64,000 nucleotides of DNA from Bacillus sp. 03113 (GTDB lineage: Bacteria > Bacillota > Bacilli > Bacillales > Cytobacillaceae): assembly GCF_006546985.1 (NCBI RefSeq), contig NZ_VATK01000001.1:186001-250000 (forward strand), written 5' to 3'. Under the pieces are notes generated by a model that saw only the letters and a program-made list of their open reading frames with translations, searched no databases and was not told the origin of the DNA. A program made the position numbers and the translations under genes. Shown here piece after piece: positions 27,748 to 35,616 of the stretch (positions within the stretch are counted from its first letter, which is position 1; every line of letters begins with the position of its first letter).

Positions 27748-27780
27748 TTTTTTATCAAAAACATTTCATATGATAAAAAA
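27748..27780. promoter_or_regulatory. Inverted repeat in the ECF/RpiR divergent promoter
   Basis: TTTTTTATC at 27748-27756 is mirrored by GATAAAAAA at 27772-27780 with 15 bases between; GAAATG...CATTTC is nested at about 27738-27767. It lies in the 180-base space between the divergent S-component and rpiR starts, the expected place for an RpiR operator. Confidence 0.5.
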
Positions 27781-27840
27781 CTTTCATCTTCGTTGTACTT
27801 TCAAATCTCTCATGATAGAAATAAGGGGAGGTGAGTATGG

Positions 27841-28677
27841 ATGGTCAAATTAAACTTCGAATCTAAAAATCTCTCGCACAGTCAAAAAAAAGTGGCGGAT
27901 TTTATCTATAAACAGCTAGAAAGCCTTCCTTTTTTAACAGAGCAGGACATAGCAAGGCAATCTGGAGTTAGTATCTCAACCGTATCAAGATTTTGGAATG
28001 TTATAGGGTATAACAATTTGAAGCACTTTAAGCAACAGCTGAAATCAGAAAAAGAGACGACACCCGTAGTCAAAATGAAGGACAAAATGGAGAAGGTTGC
28101 GGATCATGATCTATTTAGCGAAATGATTCAATTGGAAATGAGGAACCTTGCTGAAACAATGAATTCTCTTGCTAGATCTGATTTTAATGACACGGTTAAT
28201 CAAATTATTCAAGCAGATCAGATTTTCCTTTATGGATCGGGTCCATCCCATTCTTTGTGTGAGCTGCTGCAATTTCGTCTTAACCGTCTAGGATATCGTA
28301 TTCATCACATTTCTAAAGGAGGGTGGGAGCTATTTGAGTCTGTAGGAAATATCGGACAATCCGATTTACTAATCGTGTTTGGTTTTGCTAATTCAACACC
28401 AGAGTCTAAATTACTATTAGATTTGGCAAAGGAAGCTCAATGTCCTTCCGTTCTTATTACGGATATGTTGGTGTCCAATTTAAGAGATGCTGCTGATTTG
28501 GTTTTATACACATGCAGAGGAAAAATGTTCGAGTTTCATTCATTAGTTGCACCAGTTGCCTTAATTGATTCATTAACGGTAGCGATTGTAAAAAAAGATG
28601 AAAAAAATGCGTTGCATCAACTACAAAACATGTATGAATTACGAAAAAAATATTCATCATTTATTCAATATAAGTAA
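27841..28677 (+). CDS. MurR/RpiR-family regulator with SIS domain
   Basis: 278 residues: an N-terminal HTH_6 domain (LSHSQKKVADFIYKQ..., recognition helix ISTVSRFWNVIGY) and a C-terminal SIS sugar-phosphate-binding domain (about 110-245, with QIFLYGSGPSHSLCELLQFRL). GGAGGTGA at 27827-27834 precedes ATG 27841. It is divergent from the ECF/PHP/M20 cluster and is its probable regulator. SIS domains sense phosphosugars, which bears on the unknown transported compound. Confidence 0.88.
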   Translation: MVKLNFESKNLSHSQKKVADFIYKQLESLPFLTEQDIARQSGVSISTVSRFWNVIGYNNLKHFKQQLKSEKETTPVVKMKDKMEKVADHDLFSEMIQLEMRNLAETMNSLARSDFNDTVNQIIQADQIFLYGSGPSHSLCELLQFRLNRLGYRIHHISKGGWELFESVGNIGQSDLLIVFGFANSTPESKLLLDLAKEAQCPSVLITDMLVSNLRDAADLVLYTCRGKMFEFHSLVAPVALIDSLTVAIVKKDEKNALHQLQNMYELRKKYSSFIQYK

Positions 28678-28682
28678 AAAAA

Positions 28683-28720
28683 TATTCTGAAAGGTAGCTG
28701 CTTCTCTACCTTTCAGAATA
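28683..28720. terminator. Bidirectional terminator between rpiR and DUF2231 gene
   Basis: A perfect 15-bp stem, TATTCTGAAAGGTAG with its complement, and an 8-base loop. A-rich and T-rich flanks serve both convergent genes. Confidence 0.75.
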
Positions 28721-28733
28721 AAGTTATAAAAAA

Positions 28734-29192
28734 TTACTCTCTATCTTCTTTTTCCTCATAAAAAATAGATCCACTTTGTGAAGTAGGGTGGTACACCATT
28801 TTTCCGCCGTAATGTCCAGTTAAAGTCAAGGTTGTTGCCCCAGCAATACAAAAAATAAGAATGAGAGGGAGTAAAAAGGATTGTTTTCGATAATGTCTTA
28901 CTATTTTTAAAGCAACAATCACGCCAAAGATTAAAAGGGTGATGAGTGCATACCTTTCATGAATATGGACGATAGAACTGATTTCGTTTCCGTTTCTTTC
29001 AGCAAACTCTTCTGCTCCGTCACCAGTAAGGTAGGAGAGAATTCCAGTAAATAGACCAGATGAAAATAAAAATAATGCAAGCTTATCAAAAAAATCTTTT
29101 TTCCATAGTGCGAGGAATTGTGCGATAACCCCCATAATCAATAGTGCAATTGGAAAGTGAACCAATAATGGGTGAAGCGGTGTTGACAACAT
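28734..29192 (-). CDS. DUF2231 membrane protein
   Basis: 152 residues, four membrane segments. The N-terminus MLSTPLHPLLVHFPIALL with its conserved HP and H and later VHIHERYAL and TGHYGGKMVYH are the DUF2231 pattern; its histidines could bind haem or metal. Function unknown. It lies just downstream of the kinase gene on the same strand (70 bases), and near a cytochrome b/molybdopterin protein, so a redox role is plausible but unproven. Confidence 0.8.
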   Translation of the reverse strand: MLSTPLHPLLVHFPIALLIMGVIAQFLALWKKDFFDKLALFLFSSGLFTGILSYLTGDGAEEFAERNGNEISSIVHIHERYALITLLIFGVIVALKIVRHYRKQSFLLPLILIFCIAGATTLTLTGHYGGKMVYHPTSQSGSIFYEEKEDRE

Positions 29193-29262
29193 ATACTCTC
29201 ACTCCTTTTATTATGAAAACAAGGTAAGCATACAAAAGAAAGCTGAAAATAAGCTGAAAAAA

Positions 29263-30519
29263 TTAAGAAGGTAAAATAGGTAAGGTAATGATAAATGTAC
29301 TTCCTTCCCCCGGCTTACTTTTGACTTCAATCGTCCCATTTTGATCGAGGATGAACTCTTTTGCGATGGAAAGACCTAAACCGCTGCCCCCAAATTTTCG
29401 AGACCTCCCTTTTTCTACTCGATAAAAACGATCAAATATAAAAGGTTGGTCAGCTTCTGGTATGCCTATTCCGTTGTCTGAAACGGAAATAGCAACGTCT
29501 TTTTCATTTCTTGCCCACGCTTTCAGCAAAATTTGCCCCTGATGTTCAGTATATTTACATGCGTTGTCTAAAAGAATATAGAGTATTTGCTTTAGGTAAG
29601 ATGGATCTGTCATAACAAGCATAGGTTCATCTACCATATCTAAATGAAAGAAACGTTCATGCTCCTTTCTTTGGTATTGCTCAAGGATCGATTGTATGAA
29701 CTCTTTTAGTGAAAAATCAACATGATGAAGCTTTATCTTCCCTTGATCTGTTTTTGCAAGAGTTAGCAAATGGTCAACTAATTGATTCATTTGTCTTCCT
29801 TCATCTTTTAAATCGAGAATAATTTGTTTTGTAAACGAAGAGCAATTGTCCATTTCTTGCTCTAAAACCTCAAGAGATGTTGTAAAAACGCTCAATGGAG
29901 CACGAAGCTCATGAGAGGCGTTTGATACAAATTCTCGTTGCTTTTCATAATTTCTTTTTATGGGTTCAATAGCACGCTTAGATAAATGATTAGCAAGGAG
30001 AAAAGAGGCAAAACTACTGAGTGCACTAACAATGAATAAGAGAAAGAACCACTTTTCCAACTGTTCATGAAAGTAGCTTAAATCCTTAACGACCCAAAGA
30101 TATCCTAATTTTTGATCACGATCGTAAAGAGGGCTGCACATATAAATTATATGTTTTTTTCCATGTGATTTTGTTTGCAGTTCGATAAAATATAATTTGT
30201 TTTCATCAGCATTTAGCTTGCTCATCTTGTTTATAAAACTAGAAGTGATAAGAGGGTCTTCCTTTAGGACATCAATTTGTTTTTTATTTTTTGAAACAAA
30301 GATGGATAAATAATAGGATTTTTCTGAAGGGGTACGCTTCCTATTAGGTTCAAGTTGTGAAGATATTTCTGATTTTGATATATTTAAGACTTCATTTCTA
30401 GCAGCATCGAAAAGAATCATTTTAAATAAAAAATAAATAATCAACAAGATAATTGAAAGTACAGTAAAGAACCAAAAGCTATAGGTCCATGTCAGCTTTT
30501 GTTGTAATTGTTTAAACAA
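29263..30519 (-). CDS. Sensor histidine kinase, two membrane segments
   Basis: 418-residue kinase. Membrane segments are near 13-35 and 158-178, enclosing an extracellular sensor region of about 120 residues with no domain I recognise. H-box: FVSNASHELRAPLSVF; N-box: LDNACKYTEHQG; G1: DNGIGIPE; F and G2: GRSRKFGGSGLGLSI. It overlaps the regulator gene by 8 bases, so they form one operon (regulator first). Signal unknown. Confidence 0.88.
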   Translation of the reverse strand: MFKQLQQKLTWTYSFWFFTVLSIILLIIYFLFKMILFDAARNEVLNISKSEISSQLEPNRKRTPSEKSYYLSIFVSKNKKQIDVLKEDPLITSSFINKMSKLNADENKLYFIELQTKSHGKKHIIYMCSPLYDRDQKLGYLWVVKDLSYFHEQLEKWFFLLFIVSALSSFASFLLANHLSKRAIEPIKRNYEKQREFVSNASHELRAPLSVFTTSLEVLEQEMDNCSSFTKQIILDLKDEGRQMNQLVDHLLTLAKTDQGKIKLHHVDFSLKEFIQSILEQYQRKEHERFFHLDMVDEPMLVMTDPSYLKQILYILLDNACKYTEHQGQILLKAWARNEKDVAISVSDNGIGIPEADQPFIFDRFYRVEKGRSRKFGGSGLGLSIAKEFILDQNGTIEVKSKPGEGSTFIITLPILPS

Positions 30520-31201
30520 CGTCGTTCACCCACTGATATCCAACTCCTCGTACCGTTCGGATATAGATCTGTTTTGTGGAGGGATCTTCAAGTTTCTTTC
30601 TTAGCAGTTTTATATAAACTTCTAATGTATTAAAGGTAACATCACTATCGAAACCCCAAACCTTTTCCAAAATAAAATCTCTTGTTAGAACATGTCCTGG
30701 ATGGTGCACAAAAATTTCAAGCAATTGAAATTCTCTTGTGGTGAGTGAGATCAATTGACCGTTTTTTTGGACGCAATGCTCCTTTAAGTTTATCTTTAAA
30801 TTGGAGATTTCAATGACTTCTTCTTGAAGCTGATAATAATTCCTCCTTGTTAATGCTTTTATTCGAGCAATTAACTCTTGAAACTCAAAGGGTTTAACAA
30901 GATAATCATCTACTCCTGCATCAAAACCTGCTAGACGGTCTTCCAAAGTATCCCTTGCTGTTAACATTAATATAGCTCCTTGATACCCCGTTTTTCTCAA
31001 ATTCTGACTTATTGAAACACCATCCGTGTTTGGAAGCATCCAATCCAAAATAATAACATCATAATGGGTGGTTGAAGCATAATCAAAGGCAACTACCCCG
31101 TCTTCAACCCACTCCACAGTATAATAATTTTTTTTAAGTAAATGAATGAGCAATTGGGCTAACCGTCGATCATCTTCTGCTAATAAAAGTTTCACCTTCA
31201 T
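30512..31201 (-). CDS. OmpR-family response regulator
   Basis: 229 residues. The receiver has DD near the N-terminus, phospho-acceptor Asp in VIILDWMLPNTDG, Thr in MLTARD and Lys in LVKPFEF. The winged helix ends RTVRGVGYQWVNDVV. First gene of the regulator-kinase operon, possibly with the DUF2231 gene as third. It is divergent from the molybdopterin oxidoreductase gene 520 bases away, a candidate target. Confidence 0.9.
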   Translation of the reverse strand: MKVKLLLAEDDRRLAQLLIHLLKKNYYTVEWVEDGVVAFDYASTTHYDVIILDWMLPNTDGVSISQNLRKTGYQGAILMLTARDTLEDRLAGFDAGVDDYLVKPFEFQELIARIKALTRRNYYQLQEEVIEISNLKINLKEHCVQKNGQLISLTTREFQLLEIFVHHPGHVLTRDFILEKVWGFDSDVTFNTLEVYIKLLRKKLEDPSTKQIYIRTVRGVGYQWVNDVV

Positions 31202-31722
31202 CTATCCTTTGCTTTCATTTAGGTAATTGAGAATGATCTTTAAATCCATAGTACTACCAATGTTTAGGGAAATGAAGTTGTATTACTTAAAGATAAGGAT
31301 CAATTGGCTTTGTTGAATATTCTTAGGAAAGGAAATAGTAACCCAGCTAATGCTGTTGACATGAAACAAGAAGAAGTGAACTCCAATACGAGGTGAAAAA
31401 TGAATAAATATAGAAGATAAAGAGAATATGGATACAAGAGAGAATATGAAATATAAAGGATAAAGATTAAGTGATCAGGATTTAAACATGAAGGATGATA
31501 TGATTCGGGGGGCTTCTATTGAAAAATGAAAGTCGATATGAAAAATAGAAGCTCGTTTCATTCTCTCTCCTCACAGTGATAAAATAAAGAGTAAGTAATA
31601 AATAAAATGAAGCCACTTGACCAAACGAATATTACTCGTAGGTGATGAACCCCAGAAAGCAAGGTTGGAAAAGGAAGTACATTTTCGCTCATTTTACAGA
31701 TTCATAAGTGAGGTGTAGAAGG
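31202..31722. other. 521-base intergenic region, no gene seen
   Basis: AT-rich, purine-biased spacer between the divergent regulator and oxidoreductase genes. At 31301-31318 it holds CAATTGGCTTTGTTGAAT, nearly repeated near 39600, perhaps an old IS end. At 31512-31555 GCTTCTATT and AATAGAAGC form a 9-bp stem around a 25-base loop. No convincing ORF or promoter pair was found. Confidence 0.5.
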
Positions 31723-32934
31723 ATGAACTGGAATTTCTTTTTTGAACGAGGATTAAATGTTAGAAAAAAATTAACACGTCTGCATCATTTGAATGCCATT
31801 ATGTTTCTTGTTTTAAGCATAACGGGCTTTATATTATTTTCTTCGTCATTTCGTTCGGCACTGCCATCTATTAGAGTTGGGATCCGAAGTGTTCATGTAT
31901 GGATCGGAATCATCAGCTGTCTGCCTTTCTTATTCTATTTGCCTAAAATGAAAAACCATCTTTTTACTCTTCGTAAAAGGAAGAATAATCGTTTGAATCT
32001 CCATGTCGTCCTAACCATTCTAGTCTTGCTGATCGTTTCTGGTTTTCTTTTAACTTTTCATCGTGAACTGCCGCTTAGAGTAGTCTCCGCCTCTTTATTT
32101 GTTCATGATATTGCCACGTGGTTTGGCGTTCCGTATGCAATTTATCATAGTATGACTCGTAGCAAATGGTTTAAGGCTCTTGAAAAAAGTAAAATACGAG
32201 AAGAGCCGATGGTCATTGACGATTATAACCCCATTTATAAGAGAAGAACCTTTTTACGTGTAACCAGCGGAGGTGTGATTGCCCTTTTATTTGCACCTGT
32301 CATAGTGAAATGGCTTAAAACCTATTTTCCATCTATAGGTGAAACGACGTCTCCCTCCAATGCTGCTGCTTTCACACCTTTACCAGCAGCTGATCCTTCA
32401 TCGTTACCGCCCATTGGTGGAGGGAGGAATGGAGAGTTTCGTTATTATACAGTAACAGAAATGCCTTCTCTATCTTCAAATAATTGGACATTCACGATTG
32501 ACGGCCTAGTGGAGCAAAGTAAAACCTACAATTGGAATCAGTTTATTGAGCTGAAACGCAGTGTTCAGGTGAGTGATTTTCATTGTATCACGGGTTGGAG
32601 TGTTTACAATATCACATGGGAAGGCATTCCACTTCATCAGTTTTTGAAGGAAGCAGGGGTAAAGGGAAAGGCAAAGTATGTTAAGTTTTATTCGAGTGAT
32701 GGGGTTTATACGGATACGTTAACGATCGACCAAGCAATGATGGAGGATATGATGGTGGCCCTTATGATTGATGGTGAATTAATTAGTCAAAAAAATGGTG
32801 GACCCGTCCGGTTAATTACTCCCAAAATGTATGCCTATAAATCGGTCAAATGGCTCAATCGAATCGAGCTTATTGAAAAGGAACACACTGGCTATTGGGA
32901 GGAACGAGGCTATTCCAAAGACGCTTGGGTGTAA
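31723..32934 (+). CDS. Fused cytochrome b-like / molybdopterin oxidoreductase
   Basis: 403 residues from ATG 31723, preceded by GAGGTG; an in-frame GTG at 31708 lies within the ribosome site. N-terminal half: four membrane helices with paired His (LHHLN, HVWIG, TFHRE, HDIAT) resembling a di-haem cytochrome b561/NapC-like anchor. A fifth hydrophobic helix follows at about 175-195. C-terminal half: sulfite-oxidase/YedY-type molybdopterin fold with the Mo-ligand Cys in VSDFHCITGWSV. Electrons could pass between the quinone pool and the extracytoplasmic Mo site. Substrate unknown. Confidence 0.82.
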   Translation: MNWNFFFERGLNVRKKLTRLHHLNAIMFLVLSITGFILFSSSFRSALPSIRVGIRSVHVWIGIISCLPFLFYLPKMKNHLFTLRKRKNNRLNLHVVLTILVLLIVSGFLLTFHRELPLRVVSASLFVHDIATWFGVPYAIYHSMTRSKWFKALEKSKIREEPMVIDDYNPIYKRRTFLRVTSGGVIALLFAPVIVKWLKTYFPSIGETTSPSNAAAFTPLPAADPSSLPPIGGGRNGEFRYYTVTEMPSLSSNNWTFTIDGLVEQSKTYNWNQFIELKRSVQVSDFHCITGWSVYNITWEGIPLHQFLKEAGVKGKAKYVKFYSSDGVYTDTLTIDQAMMEDMMVALMIDGELISQKNGGPVRLITPKMYAYKSVKWLNRIELIEKEHTGYWEERGYSKDAWV

Positions 32935-33152
32935 GAAAAAGTGTAAATGACTTGCACTAATGTTGAAAAAAGATTCCCTTGTGCTCAGAAGGTGTCCTGC
33001 AAGGCTAGTCACAGACTATGGAAAAAACCACGTTAGATAATCTTACAAAAAATGCATATTTGTCCAATAAATATGATATATTTATAATCAGAAAATTCGC
33101 AATAAAAATACAATTCCATTAAGGAGGGGTTGTTCTACATATTCACGTTTCA

Positions 33153-33596
33153 TTGATTCGTTTGGAGGTGAGTCCGATTGTTGTACATCAGCTGCCACAA
33201 ACATTAGGTGAATTTAAGCAAGCACTTATGAAGGAATATAATCAAGTGAATCAATTGATTTTTAAGGTTGGAGTCATTGAACAACAAGTGAGTGTTGTGG
33301 AAAATAAGATTCTAATTATTGCCAAGCATAAGCGTATTCCAGTATTAGAGATCATTGAGAGTTCAAGTGATAACCTATCGGTGATCATTGATCGCTTATT
33401 GATTGAAAAATACAAGAATTTGCTGGAAATGTATCTAGTAGAACGATTCGGATTTAGAATTCAAGTTATTTTGAAGGATTATCACCCCGAAAAGGAAATT
33501 AGTGGAACGATCATTATATTAGATCAAAAAGTAGAAGAATATTTGACTGGTAAAATGAGCTCAATCATGAGAGCAGGACAACCGTCAGGAATGTAA
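33153..33596 (+). CDS. DUF2294-like protein
   Basis: About 147 residues, soluble, acidic-basic mixed. The pattern QVSVVENKILIIAKHKRIPVLEIIE followed by VERFGFRIQVILKDYHPEKEISGTIIILD resembles DUF2294, a family of unknown function common in Bacillus. The start is uncertain: TTG 33153 has no good ribosome site, while GGAGGTGAG at 33164-33171 is followed in frame only by ATT 33177. The last codons form part of the terminator stem. Confidence 0.6.
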   Translation: MIRLEVSPIVVHQLPQTLGEFKQALMKEYNQVNQLIFKVGVIEQQVSVVENKILIIAKHKRIPVLEIIESSSDNLSVIIDRLLIEKYKNLLEMYLVERFGFRIQVILKDYHPEKEISGTIIILDQKVEEYLTGKMSSIMRAGQPSGM

Positions 33597-33644
33597 AAAT
33601 CGAAAGAATGTTTTTTCGATTTGTTCACTGACGGTTGTCTTTTT
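33577..33644 (+). terminator. Terminator whose stem begins inside the coding region
   Basis: GACAACCGTCAG (33577-33588, still coding) pairs perfectly with CTGACGGTTGTC (33628-33639), with five T after it. An inner hairpin AATCGAAA...TTTCGATT fills the loop. The stop codon sits in the loop side of the stem. Confidence 0.85.
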
Positions 33645-33815
33645 ATGTGTGAAAAAAAGCGGAAGCCTTTATGAATGAAGTGAAGAGCACTCACCTGTTG
33701 AAAATATCGCTCATACGATACAAATAGAAGTGTTTTTCATGAAATGAGATAAAGTGAAACTTCAATCAGTGAGGGTCTTACTGCCCGTTAATCCGGGATT
33801 AAAGGAGTGATCGAA

Positions 33816-34595
33816 ATGTATAAGCTTGAGGTAAAGGATTGCGGAAAAATGTTCAAAAAAAATGGCCAAGAAGTCATTGCATTAACGGAAACAAATTTGC
33901 AAATCTCAGAAGGAACATTTGCTAGTATCATTGGACCAAGTGGCTGTGGAAAATCAACCTTATTTAATATGATCGCTGGATTGTTAAAGCCAACAAAGGG
34001 AGAAATTCTGTTAGATGGGAAAAGCATTGTCGGAAAAAGCGGTTATGTAGGCTATATGCTCCAAAAGGATCTTCTGCTTCCGTGGAGAACGATTTTGAAA
34101 AATGTCATATTGGGGTTAGAGATAAAAGGGGTTTCAAAAAGAAATGCGGAGGAAAGGGCCTTGCCTCTTTTGCATAAATATGGATTAAAAGGGTTTGAAC
34201 ATCACTATCCGCATGAGCTGTCGGGAGGGATGAGACAAAGAGCAGCTCTACTGCGAACTCTGCTTTACGATCAAGATATTATTCTTTTAGATGAGCCTTT
34301 CGGTGCGTTAGACGCACAAACACGTTTACTTATGCAAACTTTACTATTGCAAATATGGGAGGATTTTCAGAAAACGATTCTTTTTGTCACACATGATATT
34401 AATGAAGCGATTTATTTATCTGATGACATCTATGTCCTTTCGCCGAGACCAGGGAGATTAAAAGCAAAAGTATCCGTCAATCTCCCGCGTCCAAGAGATG
34501 AAAGTACGCTATTGACCAATGAATTTATCCAGTTAAAGCAGGAGCTTATGTCTATGTTAAAGGAAGATGAACAGCCGATCCAAATAGCGGAATAA
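33816..34595 (+). CDS. NitT/TauT-family ABC importer ATPase
   Basis: 259 residues from ATG 33816 (AAAGGAGTG at 33801-33809); GTG 33807 is in frame but inside the ribosome site. Walker A GPSGCGKST, Q-loop MLQKDLLLPWRT (the W-R-T after the Q-loop is typical of SsuB/TauB/ThiZ-like ATPases), signature LSGGMRQR, Walker B IILLDEP. First gene of an ATPase-permease-binding protein set. Upstream (33640-33800) are a decayed AAAAGCGGAAGC repeat end and a short CAGTGAGGG...CCCGTTAATCCGGG element. Confidence 0.88.
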   Translation: MYKLEVKDCGKMFKKNGQEVIALTETNLQISEGTFASIIGPSGCGKSTLFNMIAGLLKPTKGEILLDGKSIVGKSGYVGYMLQKDLLLPWRTILKNVILGLEIKGVSKRNAEERALPLLHKYGLKGFEHHYPHELSGGMRQRAALLRTLLYDQDIILLDEPFGALDAQTRLLMQTLLLQIWEDFQKTILFVTHDINEAIYLSDDIYVLSPRPGRLKAKVSVNLPRPRDESTLLTNEFIQLKQELMSMLKEDEQPIQIAE

Positions 34596-34606
34596 GGAGG
34601 TCATGG

Positions 34607-35482
34607 ATGATGGATGGAGAGTTAGAAACAATGGCGATGAAACAACAACAAATAGAAAAAAACAGCAAGAAAGCAAATGTAAAAGTACCACCTAAAATAG
34701 ATGATGAAGAAGCTGTGGCTCTTAAGAAAAAGCGAATGATTGTGCTTGGTCAAATCCTTTTAGGCATTATGATTGTAGTCTTATGGGAGTTTCTTACTCG
34801 TTTAGAAGTGATGGATGCTTATTATTGGAGCAGCCCAAGTGTCATTATCGAAACGAGTTGGGTAGCTTTTTCGGAAGGAACTCTTTTACAGGATTTAATT
34901 TATACAGCAGGAGCAACGATCTTTGGATTTATTTCAGGAACCTTTGCTGGCTCCTTATTGGGATTATCTTTTTGGTGGTCAACAAGCTATTCAAAAATCG
35001 TCGAGCCTTATTTAGTAGCCTTTAATGCGATTCCGAAGCTTGCTTTAGCTCCTGTTTTAGTGATCATGTTTGGAATTGGTTTTAGCTCAAAAGTAGTTCT
35101 GGCTTTTATGATGACGGTTATTGTTACAGCGATTGCTGCCCATAGCGGGGTGCGGTCAGTGGATAAGGATCTTGAAAAATTATTATTTTCTTTAGGAGCA
35201 AAAAAACGTCATGTCTTTACAAAAGTAGTTGTACCATCCGTAATGCCATGGATAGTCAGCAGCTTGAAAATAAACATTGCTCTTGCATTGGCTGGGACTA
35301 TCGTAGGTGAATTTATTAGCTCAAGGCAAGGTGTAGGTCGGATGATCCTTTATGCAGGTCAAATCATGAATATTAATTTAGTCTGGGTGGGTGTCGTTGC
35401 TTTATCGATTTTATCCATCCTGATGTATCTAGGCACTGTTTGGCTTGAAAAATGGCTGTTGAAAGGGAAGTCACATCACTAG
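34607..35482 (+). CDS. NitT/TauT-family ABC importer permease
   Basis: 291 residues. The first 45 are polar and charged, unusual for this family. Five to six membrane helices follow (from MIVLGQILLGIMIVVLWEF). The coupling loop EKLLFSLGAKKRHVFTKVVVPSVMPWI has the EAA motif. AAGGAGG at 34593-34599 precedes ATG 34607. The stop codon overlaps the first bases of an intergenic repeat. Partner of the ATPase upstream and of the lipoprotein downstream. Confidence 0.87.
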   Translation: MMDGELETMAMKQQQIEKNSKKANVKVPPKIDDEEAVALKKKRMIVLGQILLGIMIVVLWEFLTRLEVMDAYYWSSPSVIIETSWVAFSEGTLLQDLIYTAGATIFGFISGTFAGSLLGLSFWWSTSYSKIVEPYLVAFNAIPKLALAPVLVIMFGIGFSSKVVLAFMMTVIVTAIAAHSGVRSVDKDLEKLLFSLGAKKRHVFTKVVVPSVMPWIVSSLKINIALALAGTIVGEFISSRQGVGRMILYAGQIMNINLVWVGVVALSILSILMYLGTVWLEKWLLKGKSHH

Positions 35483-35559
35483 AAAAGCGGCCGATTAAGT
35501 ACGCCATGTCCTGTGGCGACATCGGCACTTGTACATCCTGTACATCGGAGCTAGACACT
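35481..35559 (-). repeat. Palindromic intergenic repeat, short copy
   Basis: Read on the minus strand it runs GTGTCTAGCTCCGATG ... CCGCTTTTCT, the same end motifs as the element at 1518-1670. Inside are nested small palindromes (GTACAGGATGTAC and GTCGCCACAGGAC-like). It abuts the permease stop codon and splits the permease from the binding-protein gene. Confidence 0.65.
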
Positions 35560-35616
35560 ATTCTAACTTCAAAAAACTAATACTTTCTTACTTAATAAAA
35601 ATAAGGGGGAGATTTC

